64,000 nt of DNA from Chrysaora quinquecirrha (Eukaryota; Cnidaria; Scyphozoa; Semaeostomeae; Pelagiidae), in assembly GCA_014526335.1 (NCBI GenBank), contig JACTAT010000048.1, positions 502,704 through 566,703 on the forward strand, in the 5' to 3' direction. The position numbers were made by a program, and so were the translations under genes. This document shows positions 1 to 12,300 of the stretch, in pieces. The notes under the pieces were generated by a model that saw nothing but the letters and a program-made list of their open reading frames with translations, was not told the origin of the DNA and ran no database searches. Positions within the stretch are counted from its first letter, which is position 1. Each line of letters opens with the position of its first letter.

Positions 1-430
1 TAAATTTCCATTCTAATTTTCATGTTAGTTTTAGTTGTAGTCTTAGCTCTAATTCTAATTCTCACCTCAATTTTCATTTCAATTTCAGTATAAAATTATG
101 ATTAACTTAAAGATTTCAATTAATGAAGAACTAAGATTAAAGCTTTCAACTTGGAAGAATATTAAGATTGATTTTAGGTTTAAGATTCAGTTCCACTTTC
201 AGATTAAAAACATTAAGATAAAGATTAAGATTAAGATTAAGATTAACATTAAGATAAACAGTACGATTAAGATTAGCATTAAAATTAACATTAACATTAA
301 GATTAAGATTCAAATTTAGGTAAAAGTTAAGATTAAGATTCCATTTGAGTTTAAGACAAGGCTAAGATTGAGGTTAAGATCAAGATCAAGGTTTAAGATA
401 AAGATTCGGATTATGATTCTAATTCAGATT
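1..430. repeat. Degenerate ATTAAG hexamer tract
   Basis: Imperfect tandem hexamers (attaag/gattaa and variants) fill most of this stretch, densest at about 200-350. An open frame at 98-319 is a by-product of the repeat (Ile/Lys-rich) and is not a gene. The same tract recurs at 54,395-54,720 and 57,440-57,700. In all three places it is followed by the same roughly 120-bp block. Confidence 0.85.
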
Positions 431-560
431 AACAGCAAATATAGCCAATTCAATGCACAATGCCTTTGAGGCGGGGTTGATATTGGCGGAGTTCATGGAA
501 GCCGGTGGTCCTCATGAGTCAGTGGTCTTAAACGGGCAAGGGCTAGTTCAATATAATTTG
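431..560. repeat. Conserved block that follows the hexamer tract (copy 1)
   Basis: This block has the landmarks caatgcaca, ttggcggagttcat, ggtggtcctcatgag and cgggcaag. The same landmarks in the same order occur at 54,745-54,860 and 57,715-57,840. It is therefore part of a dispersed repeat family whose internal section is the hexamer tract. No coding potential was seen. Confidence 0.8.
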
Positions 561-2324
561 CAGCGCAAAATTAGGTAATCCCGTAAGCCTTCAAGACTTT
601 TCCAAGAGATCGGGTTACACTATGCTTCTTTCGGCCTGATGATTCTCTCTGTGCACGATATCTGCTAAATACCCAAAACATCACTTATAGGAAGAATTAA
701 TGAAATGAAGAGCTTGTATCATCGGTTTATTTCCCAGGAAACCGACCACATTGACCGATTTATGTAAAGACTTGAAATTATGGAGATTCAAATTATAGAG
801 ATTTTTTAGAAGGGCTTGGGGATTTTGAAAGGTCCTGAGAATTCTGTTCGAATTAGGTAAAGTTCAAACTACACAAGGTAAGATCAAGATATATTTGACT
901 GCATTGTCCTCAAATAATTTTCTCGTTTTTGATGTCACTGTGAGCAAAAAACCCGTATTTTATTGACTACAATCCGTCCTTGAATATAAACAACAAAGCT
1001 CGAAGCTCGCTCAATTTAAGAGACTTTCAGGTGACTCACGAAGTGCACTCTAAAAATTTGGAATAATTCTTCTGAAATAATTTTCTAGTTTTTGTTTTCA
1101 TGTCACTGTAAGCAAGATACCCGTACGTTTATTTGGCCATTTTGTCCAGTTACCGAGCATTTTTCAGTAAATTTTTGATGTTAAATGAACAATTTTGTTC
1201 AGTGTTATGTTCAATTCATTAGGCCATGAAATTTCGCGCTAAAATAACTGAACGAAAAAGAGGCTGAAAAAGCTCGGCAAATATTCAGTGAAATGGTCAA
1301 TTCATTTGAGCAGTGGGCATTGAAAAAAGCATAAAATGTTCATAGGAATGTTCATTGAAATGTTAAGTTAATTTGCCCAAGGCCTGAGGGCCCGTTGTAG
1401 GGTCGTGGAAGCCTATTGGCCTGGGGCTGTGGCCCCCAATAATTTCCAGTCTATTGTTTTTGGATACAATTAAGACGCTTTTCTATTGTTGGTAATGCTT
1501 CAGCATCCCCCTTAAAGCAGGCTCTACTTCCTACATCATTACGTTGTTTGCGTTATGATTCATACACAGGTTAACAACAAAACTAAACTCGTCTTTCCCG
1601 AAGAGGGTCTTCTACGCAACGTACATAAGGGGGTCCCCCAGTAAATCGTGCTACTATAGCCACCTCACTTGATAAAGATAATAGTGACCAGAGAATAATT
1701 GAAATATTGTTCATAAAAATATCAATCACTTTACTAATTCAGTCTAAATCTCACATGATCAATAAATTCTATATAAAAAGATTGATAGCTAATAGTATTA
1801 AATAATTACAAGATATCATGAAAAATTAATAAAAATAATTGTTAAAATTTACGAGAAAATAGCTCCCTGTTGAACAGAGACAGGTTTCGCTGTTGCTAAC
1901 TTTTAGCTGTAACCCCAGTCAGACCCCTAAAAATAACTTTGTCAGCAACACCCACTATTATCGTCAAGCCAACCTTTACTTTATCAATTACCAATACCCT
2001 GATTTTAAAAAAGGAAATGATTAGGATGAGGATGAAGATTGCTTTCGGGTTTAAATTTAGATTACGTCGTTAAAGAACGCACGCAATTTTTCCTTTAATC
2101 GTTGTCTAGCATAGTCCCGCTTGGGCGAATCAAGACATACACATGTGCTGTAGCTAAACAAGATATCTTAAGAGATTTGTAGGATTTATAAGAATCAAAA
2201 AATTTGGAAGAGTTATGGAGATTTATCGTCAAAGTTACAACATGCAGTTACAACACATAAAATGTTATGAAAGGTATAACCACAAATCCGGAGACAGAAC
2301 CATAGAACCCCGAAAATTAATACA
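561..2324. other. Spacer with no recognisable gene
   Basis: No coding exon was recognised. The part at 890-1,130 is a relative, in inverted orientation, of the repeat at 33,180-33,560 (shared landmarks: tttaagagac, ggtgactcac, gtcctcaaa). The part at 1,380-1,560 resembles 30,830-30,920 (gggtcgt, agcctat, tccattgtttt). The rest shows nothing I can name. Confidence 0.5.
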
Positions 2325-2393
2325 GACAAACAAAGAAACAAACAAACAAACAAACAAACAAACAAACAAACAAACAAACAAACAAACAAACAA
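2325..2393. repeat. CAAA tetranucleotide microsatellite
   Basis: About seventeen tandem CAAA units with one early interruption (caaagaaac). Any open frame across it is repeat-driven (Thr/Asn/Lys/Gln). Confidence 0.95.
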
Positions 2394-2657
2394 GTATAAT
2401 CTACCTAGGCCAAAAAGTCCGTAAAATGTGTATTTTTCAATTGTCCAATCTTTAATTGGCTTTCAGTATAGATAGCAGATGTAATCTAAGGGTGTGTTCT
2501 TTTAAACAAATCAGAGATTTGCTATGCTTTTTGATTCTACGAAGACGCGCTTGCTTCGGTCGGGAAAAGCGAAGTAGCTTCGCTCATACAATGAAAAGAA
2601 CGGTACAATGTCGAATCAAACTTTTAATTTACTCCAAAAGAATGCATCCAAGAAGTA

Positions 2658-3245
2658 CAGTTGACATCCGCTATCTCGACTGCCCGCTTTCTCGAACATT
2701 CGCTATCTCGAACGATTTTTCATTTCCCCTCGTTTGGTATATGGGTTTGTATAGAAAAATCATTCGCTATCTCGAACCCCGTTATCTCGAACATTCGCTG
2801 TCTCGAACCATTTTCGATTTCCCATGGAGGAAAACCTGCTCTCTATCTCGAACTTTGCCAAATTTTCTGCTGAACTGGATAAAGAGACAGGCTGAAAATA
2901 TGTATAAGTTCGCCTAGCGGAGCGGGAATGGCAGCAGCTAAGTGATATGCTGCCCATGTATACAATAGATGAAGCTGTTCTCTTTCGAGATGTGCTGCAT
3001 CACCATTATCTCAATTTCACCAATACTAGGGATGAAAGCAGATGAGCTTTGACTCCTATGTAAAAAATACCAGACTTGTTTGATGAAATTTGGGATCAGT
3101 AACCCTGCATGTTAATAGGGGTTTCTTTTCTGACTTAAAAACTATAATCTTTTATATTTCTATGGGGCATCCGTTATTTCGAACATTCGCTATCTCGAAC
3201 AAATTCCAGTTTCCCTTGAGAGTTCGAGATAGCGGATGTCAACTG
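2658..3245. mobile_element. Pogo/Tigger-like MITE, copy 1
   Basis: A 588-bp non-autonomous element. It begins CAGTTGACATCCGC and ends with the inverted complement GCGGATGTCAACTG. It is flanked on both sides by TA (2,656-2,657 and 3,246-3,247). Both ends contain repeated ctatctcgaa units. TA target duplication and CAGTTGA-type termini fit the pogo branch of Tc1/mariner. No transposase is present. Sister copies lie at 11,990-12,727 and 35,363-35,949. Confidence 0.85.
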
Positions 3246-3449
3246 TATACCCATAAACCAGTAAAGTGGATTAAAAGAATAACAATAAATGGGGAATAAT
3301 CAGACACAAAAAGGAACCCTAAAGAAATGGAACCATCCTCAAACCTTGGATTACAGAAGTTTCTCCTCAATGGCCAATGCCAAACACTTTTGCTTACCCT
3401 GGCCCAAAGCCTTACAAAAGCAATTCCAATCATTACGTTTCTCAAGAAG

Positions 3450-6400
3450 CTATCTGGAATTAGATAAACATTGTTTCGATAGTTGTGCATACCAGCCAGC
3501 GACATCCACTTCTTCATCTTCGTAATGCTTGATAAATGGATGATTCTGAAAAGAAAATTTGTTGACTGTCACCCTGTAGAAATCTGAATTGTAAGCCGAA
3601 TTGTGTACTGCAGTTGTTATTTGACGGGGATGTTACATTTTGTAAATTGAAAGATTGAATGATTATGGAAAAATGAGCCGCGAAAGTCATGATTGCGATG
3701 TTGGTTGAAGACTAGTCTTGCACGGCAGATTGGTTCTAAAAGTGCTTGTCATCACTGCAGCAAGTAGAACTCAGTCCTACTTATTTCTCACCATCGTTCC
3801 ACGAGCAAAAAATTTGCGTTTGACGTTGAAGATATGATATGTTATACTAGGTGATTGGCCAACGCATGTTTGAAAATACCGCCAACACATGTTGCCGAGC
3901 AATTTACACTGTGCAATGCTTACTTTAAACAGCTTAGGTCATGAAACTTTTCTAGCATTTTGGTTGAAAATGAAATGACGGTAGACACAAAGTTCAACTT
4001 GTCTTTAAAAGTAAATTGAACTCATAAGTACATGAATAGTCTCCGAGTTGTACGAAACTTCAAAATTGCGAGTACCAGCGGAAACGTGTTCGGCCATATT
4101 TAAAAGCTTTTTTCGTCTGACACTTCTCAGAGTCAAAACGTCAGAAACAGACCGAAATCTACTCGGAACACTTTCCACAAGCCTATGAAGTCAACTAAGC
4201 TGCCCGGGGGGTACTTCATTGTTCAAATGACTAGACGTGCCGCCCAGTTTTTCCAAACCAACCCATGTCTACCAATAAATTCTGTTAGTCGTGGTACCCA
4301 TGTATAGAAAAAACAACGAAATTTTTTACCCATTTGTACCAATACTCAAATGTTTGAACCGAATTTAACACCTGAGGCAACTCTAAATGCGCCGAAAAGG
4401 CATTTGCGCTGAAAACTAAAACGCAATTTTTATCAGGCTTTTCAAAGCAATGCATGTCTAAATTTTTTTATATATTTTACTACTCATGTGTGGAGATTCT
4501 TAAAGAAAATTCAACCGATATGTAGGGAAATTGGCGCTGAAAAAGTTACACATTTGGGCGGCCCGTCTAGTATAACGAACGATTGCAGTACCCCCCCCGG
4601 GCTAAGCTGTCTATCATTCCGAAGTCAGCTTATATCCCAGTCCCAGATGCAGATTGAAAAAGCACCAGTAAGAAATGTGAAGCTGGATTGGTATTGTGTT
4701 TTGAGCATCAATCAGCTCGCAGGATTCAGCGGGATGGCCAATTGAACTAACTGAAGAATCCAACTGAGAAAACGAACTCTTTCTGCCAGACGAGAAAACC
4801 TCTTAAGTATGTGCAAAGCTGAATCAGATGTTTATAAACTCGCAATCCATGCATCAAAATATCTGCCAACGGCAAAGTAATGAAATTTACCATCAATGCT
4901 TTAAATTTTGGTCTTTCTTCATAATTCTTTATCAAACTGGAAAAGAAAGGTTTATTTGCAAAAACCAGAGTCTGAATATTAAGCGTCACCACAAAACACA
5001 AGGTTAAAATGGAATTTCACCTTAAGAATCATTCTCAAAAAAGCTTGATTTTGGTCCCGCCAATTGCCTTATAAAGTATTCAACAATTACTGCAACTCCC
5101 CTGAGTCCAAAGATGCTCGGGTTATGAAGATATTATAAAGTAGATAGCAAGATCGAAGGGGGTAAACATCTATAGAGGGTTTGGTATACAAGTCGCTGCT
5201 AGGGTTATGGGTTAGCTTGCGAAATTTCGCTGGGTTTGTGGGTCATGTTGCGTGAAATTTCGGCCGGGTAATGCGTCAGTATTTTTCCATGATCGTGGGT
5301 ATGCTGTGACGAAGATCTGCTGAAGTTATGAGGAAGCGTTTGTTAACTGTTTAGTGCAGCAGCGAATGAATTTGCTCTCTGTTCTGTCATTGACTATTCG
5401 TTATCAGCGCATTGTAAATGTATTAAAAATAGTGTGTTTTTCGCTATGGTGCATATAGCTCTTTCAAAAGGATCCCTTTCAAAATAATTTTGCCTTGGTT
5501 ACGGGATACGTTTCCAAGACAATGCCCAGTTGATGGGGTTACGTTTTTCAAAATCTTGCCCTGGCGCAAACCGTGCCAATATATTGCCCAACATCGCCAC
5601 CAACAAGTGTTGCCCAACAATTGCCAGAGCGTTTTAAAACAAACTAAAACAATATCTGAAGAGCTGACAACATGTCACGAATCAATTAAGACACGACCCT
5701 CTAGAAGAGCAGCGCAATAGAATTTCAAAATATTTTAGCTTAAATTGAATTGTTTACATTTATTGTTATATTTAACTTGGTTTAATTTGATGAAAGGGAA
5801 AGGGTTTTTTCGTGTTTAAATAAATATTATCATATCATATCATATCTTACTGTATGTCGACATTGGCACTGTTCGGTATAGATGCTGGTCTAATAAACAA
5901 AATGTGGTTCACGAAAAAATGTTGGCCAACATTTTTAAACTACTTTGAAATGTTGGCCAAAATTTTCGTCGATTTGAACAAAACTGATGTGTTGGAACGG
6001 TTTGCTATGTCTCGCCAACATGTTTGCACAACATTTTCAATTTCGGTCATTATTTAAGAGCCCCCCTAAATGAGTAATAGATTTAAGCTGGCGGTTTGAA
6101 TTTGAACACGAGTTTCTTCTTCATCGTCAACCAAAAGAGCAAGCAATAAACAAATAGCTGCTTCCTTTTCTGTCATGTTTGCAAAAGATCATTTTTAGAT
6201 TACGTCAGCAACCAAGTCTTCTCAAATGTTGTGATAGTATGGCAAACCGTACCAACATGTTGGCCTATTTTCAGCCAACATGTCGGCCAACAATGTTGAC
6301 ACGGTTTCCGCCTGCCTTTATAGATCCACCCTCAGGATTTCAGAGTCACATGTATAAAACCCAAAATAGGAGTTATCCATTTCCCTTGAGCAAGAAACCA

Positions 6401-9341
6401 TACACTGAACTCACCATAGAGATACAAATTCACAAAATTCAGAAGAAAATCCAGACTGAATATTAATTGTTGGTGAATCTTCATTCATAATCCGAGATAA
6501 AACTTCAAATTCATTGGCGCAATCTTTGTATGGAAATTCTGCAGTAGCCAACTCAACCTGGAAAGGAGACATTTGTGATACAGTAAGATTTGAGATCATT
6601 GCCAAAACCAAGAAAAACTGCATTAATTACAAGAATTTCCAGAAGTGGCATACCCAAACAGATTGGATTCGAACCTAGAGAACCAAGGACGTTTCCACAG
6701 AGCAAAAAAGCCTCAAAGAAATCGCCAAGAGAGTCTCTTAGCCATACAGCCCAAGCAAGGCTCTCCTTCAGTTTAACTTTCATTGTGTTTCGGCTATGTT
6801 GAACCTTTCGGCTATGTCTGAACAATAGAAGTTGATATATAACTGTAAACACTAAGATAGATGAGCACAATTAGTGAACACAAACCTGATCTGCATTACC
6901 AAAGAGCTAAGGACGTTTCCATTCAGGACAAGTCAATATCTATGGTGTTGAAGAAGACACCACATAGCCGAAACACAAAAAAGTGGATGCGTCGTTGGCT
7001 CTCTGGTCATGCAGTCCAGGTTCGATGCCCATCAATTGTGGTATGCCAGTTGTGGAAAAATCTATCCTATGTGTTCGCCATTCATGAAAATTAAATACAA
7101 ATATGTATGGTGTGGAAGAAGGCTCAACATAGCCGAAACACAAAAGTCAAACTGGAGGAGAGCCTTGGGCTGTATGACTTGGAGAGTTACTCGGCGATTT
7201 CATTGAGCTCTATAGCTCAGTGGAAACGTCGTTGGCTCTCTGGTCATGCAGTCCAGGTTTGATGCCCATCAATTGTTGTATGCTACCTGTGGCAAAAACT
7301 ATCCTTGTGTTAGCCATTCATGACAAATATATATCAATATGTATGGTTCTGAAGAAGGCTCAGAAGCAAAAACATAAAAATTTCAAACGGGAGGAGAGCC
7401 TTGGGCTCTATGACTTGGAGAGTCACTCGGCGATTTCATTGAGATTTATGCATCAGTGGAAGCATCGTTCACTCTCTGTGGCCATGCAGTCCAGGTTCGA
7501 ATCCCATGTTTATTGTGGTATACCACTTGTGGAATGCAAAACATTTGATTCACACATACACCTTTCACATCGGACAATTTATGCTTTCCAGCAAGTTATG
7601 ACTAAAACTATCGATCAAAGAACCAAGGACAGGATGATTTTTAATTCGATACCGCTACAACGTGTATGGATAAAAACAAATTATTTCTTAGAATTCAAAC
7701 ATGAAGAGAGATTGCCGAGCATTTTCCTCACGCTGTTTCACAATGGCTTTCAATAATCGCACTCGTGTTCGCTTGCACAGCTTCACCAAATTAGCATTTG
7801 ACACAAATGGCATGTATGTAAAGACTTAAAAAATAATTTTTTTAAATTATTTTGATAAGGAGGCATTAAAACAAAAGAAAAAACAGCATATTTTGAGAAA
7901 AGCAAGCCCAAAGGAAAGCCCACACAATAGAACAGCAGCATTTACAGTTGGCATAAAGATATCACGGCCGCCACACACGGTGAGGAATTTGCCACGAATG
8001 GCAGAAAAAATACTAAACACGATAAAAATCGTCCTCACAGCCACGAATGACTAATTTTTCAGCAAAAATTGCGAGCACACGGTGAGGATTAGAACTCTGT
8101 GGGCAGAATATATACAAAGATTTAAACAAATACTTACAAGTGAGATTCCTAGGCTCCAAACATCAGCACGAACATCATAATTAGGATTCGATGGATCAGG
8201 TGGGTCTATCCTTTCAGGCTATGAAAAAATTCACATTTCCTTTTTTATAATAATTAACAAAGTTTGATAAGGCTCATTAAAATTTCCATGAAAACAAATA
8301 GAATCAAGACATCATCTGAAATAGTGACATGGATGGATACTTAGAGGATTTTCAATAATTCAAAGTTGCAAGGAACCATGCCAGGGGCATGATGCCACCG
8401 TCACTAAAAGAGTACCAAAGGGCATTTTTATACGAGGTTGGATAGCCCACTAAGGAGATATCTAGTCGACATAGTGATATGCATGTCATAATACGCTTCC
8501 GTTCATATGAGAGGTGGGCTGTCCCACCTAGGTGAGATCTCACTGCTGTGGTGGGATGAAATTTCCCATATTTAACCAACTCTAGGAAATCTGCTTCAAA
8601 TTCGGTTTAACTGATGTGATAAATATATTTAAATTTCAGCATTTTATATACCAAATATACCGAAAACGTTAGCATAAAACATGAATTTTCTTACTGCCAT
8701 ATAAGCTGCACAACCAGCGGTTCGAGTTTTTGCTTTTGAGTCCACCAATCTTCCACTTATTCCGAAGTCGCATAATTTGATGCATCCATTTGCATCGAGT
8801 AGCATATTCGAAGGCTTTACATCTGCAAACGAAGAACAATCTGAGTGCAGTCTTCTTAGGCTGCAGCACAAAGTGTCTTGATTCTTCCCATTGTTCCATA
8901 TTCTTCCCATTCAGTCAGTCAGTCAGTCAGTCAGTCAGTCAGTCAGTCAGTCAGTCAGTCAGTCAGTCAGTCAGTCAGTCAGTCAGTCAGTCAGTCAGTC
9001 AGTCAGTCAGTCAGTCAGTCAGTCAGTCAGTCAGTCAGTCAGTCAGTCAGTCAGTCAGTCAGTCAGTCAGTCAGTCAGTCAGTCAGTCAGTCAGTGAGTC
9101 AGTGAGTCAGTGAGTCAGTGAGTCAATGAGTCAGTGAGTCAGTGAGTCAGTGAGTCAGTGAGTCAGTGAGTCAGTGAGTCAGTCAGTGAGTCAGTGAGTC
9201 AGTGAGTCAGTGAGTCAATGAGTCAGTGAGTCAGTGAGTCAGTGAGTCAGTGAGTCAGTGAGTCAGTGAGTCAGTCAGTCAGTCAGTCAGTCAGTCAGTC
9301 AGTCAGTCAGTCAGTCAGTCAGTCAGTCAGTCAGTCAGTCA

Positions 9342-9386
<45 letters not shown>

Positions 9387-12300
9387 AAATAAAGAGCGCA
9401 CGAAACTGAGAATTATTTCCGAAATCACTATAACAGGACCCTGTGCATCGTTTCCCCTCACGCCCTACGGTTTCCCTGGTCTAAGACAATGAAATAGCGA
9501 CGGCAGACTTTTCAAAAGAACAAAACATCATCAGGGACTTCAAGAATAAAGAAACATTTTTAGACGAGAAAAATAACAATAAAATAACAAATAACCCACG
9601 TTTATTGGGCATCATAGAGTACTTGATTTCTAAATACAAATTCCAAGTGTAACATCGCAACAAGATAGAGTAAAATGCTGATCTTACCTCGATGCATTAC
9701 ACCGTGCTCCTCTTTTAGATAATGCAGAGCTTTTACAACCTAAATAGAAAAAATAAATTTGATACATAGTAAATCAACTTAGGCCCTGGCCAAGCAATCA
9801 AGCATTTTTTGTCAAACATTTGAAATTTGCTTGTCAGATAAAATTTATCGTTTGATCGTTTGCCGTCCGACCGTTTCGCCACATCACAAAACATTGGCCG
9901 TCAAACACAGTTTACTTGACGCTGACAGAAAATGTTTTTGAAGCTTTAAGTTATCTATTTTCTCTCTGCTATTTTGTCAAAACACAATGGAACTACTAAA
10001 CTTCAGAATAAGCCCTCCCATCGAAATAGCCCCCACCCCTCGAATAAGCCATCACCAAAAAATTCGCTTTTGCATACAAACCCTGGGAGCATATTAGGGA
10101 ATTTACGGTCTTTGCGCTTGAACAGTCCGAGTGTCTCATAAAGAGTTTTCGTAACAGAGAAATACACGTGTTGCACTTACCGACAGACAAACCTTGCCAA
10201 TAACATTTTCTGGAATCGGCTTGCGAGATTTCTTCAAAAGTTTATCAAGACAGGTTTCCATTAATTCCATACAGATATAAACATCTGCCTAGAAAAAGGG
10301 TAAAATAAGAACTTTAAAAAAGCTATAGACCTTTTCAAAGAAGCCTGGGTCGGGCGCGACATTTTCCTGGAAAATGGTAGATATTTGCAGTAAATGAGTC
10401 CTTTCCGCGTTCAATAAGTGGAATTAAGGACGTTTCAGGAGATGTTGTGCATCAAATTCTATTTCAAATTCACGTCTTACTCGAATAAAAGTGAACAAAA
10501 GGCTTCAAATCCCAGAATATCTGCTCAGGGAGACATTTCATGAAGTTGTTTCCTGCTTGTTTCCTGAATTTCTGCACATATTTTCAACAGTTATCGTTGC
10601 AGATTCCTTTAGTCCCTTTTTCTTCTATTATTCGTGAGTTTGGAGCAAAATTTGGTGAACTTACCTCTCCTACAACGACCGTAACTCCAGTCGTTTCACA
10701 CGGAGAGGATTCCCTTACTGGCAATGTTTACCGTTTTCCAGAAAAATGTCGCGCCCGACCCATGGCAAATTAGAGCCAATCACTGAAGAGACATTAGACT
10801 TGCTTCCCAAGTCCCAAACGTTTGCTCGCATTAAACTGAATTGATGCTGTTGTTGTTCATTTCAGTTAGTTTGAGGGTCAAGCAATTTAATTCAATAGCG
10901 ATAAGTATGGAGCATGTAGCAAGCTTAAGGGGACATAACTGCCTTTAATAGATCATTTCGGTATGACGTCAGACAGCATTAAAATTTTTCGAAATCACAT
11001 GGTATCGAGTATTTGATATGAAAATCTTATAAAGCAGCCAAAAATTAGTCTAGGTACAAAGTTTAACTGTCCTAGCGCTTTTGTTCTTAATTTTATGAGC
11101 ATTCAAAGTTCCCGATTTCATAAAGGCTTTGACCGCAAAAAATGAACTTGGTGAAACTTTTTACCCCACACGGTCAAAGCCCTTATAAAATCGTAAACTT
11201 TGGACGCTCGTAGAATCGATAATACACGCGCGGAGATAGTAAAATTTTGCATCTAGACTCATTTTTGGATGCTTTATACGATTTTCATATCGAAAAATTG
11301 ATATCTTGCGATTTCGAAATTGTTTTTCTACCGAAATGATGAATAGCACACACACTTTTATTGCTTATCCATTAGTCCCCTCTTCAGAAGATTGAATTTT
11401 CAATACGGCCCTCTTCTCGAATAAGCGTTCCTGTCGAATAAGTGCTGGTGTAAACAATCGGTCTGGAGTTAAAATAATGGAGGGAAAATTCATTAAGGGA
11501 CACCTCTGTGCAACAGAAACATCTAAATAGCAGATAATTTTTTCTTCCACAATGTGAGAATTGCGATAAACAGCGGAAACATTTTCAGGCATACTTAAAA
11601 GCGTTTCTAGCCTGACAAGCTTCATACTCTGATTAGCTTCAAAACTTTCCACAAGGTCGTTTCTTGGAAAACAACCTCCATTCAGCGGGAACCCCTCTAC
11701 TCTACAACGAACGGATGTCCATTAGATGGAGGTTCGACTGTATATAAAGAAATAAAAAAAAGTTCAAAAAGAGGCCACAAATGCAACAGGTGTATTAAGT
11801 GGTCATTTTAACCATGAAGATTATCTAACCTGGGACATAAAAGCACCATAACATGTGACAATATAAGGGCAATCATTGCATTTCATAACAACATCAAGAT
11901 CCATTAGAATACGTTTCTGTTCTTCGATAATCGGCGATTTTCCCATTTTCTAAAAAAAACCAAATTACAAAGTATAAATTTTATAAATACAGTTGACATT
12001 CTCTATCTCGACTGATCGCTATCTCGAACATTCGCTATCTCGAACGATTTTCCATTTTCCCTCGTTTTGGTATAAGGGTTTGTATAGAAAATCATCCGCT
12101 ATCTCGAATGCCCGGTATCTCGAACATTCGCTATCTCGAACCATTTTCGATTTCACATTAAGAAATAACTGCTCTTCATCTCCAAATTTGCCAAATTTTC
12201 TGCTGAACTGGATAAAGAGGCGGGCCGAAAATATAATGGAAGCAGCCAGGTGATACGCTGCCCAAGTTCACAGTAGATGAAGCTCAGAAGTCCCCATGGA

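Noticed and set aside
1..430. Possible telomeric or subtelomeric repeat (hexamers)
   Set aside because: The hexamer is ATTAAG, not TTAGGG, is degenerate, and is embedded three times inside dispersed repeats.
8790..9113. Frames encoding Ser-Val-Ser-Gln repeats (SVSQSVSQ) on the plus strand
   Set aside because: Produced by the stop-free TCAG microsatellite in three frames; lies in a MAP2K7 intron.
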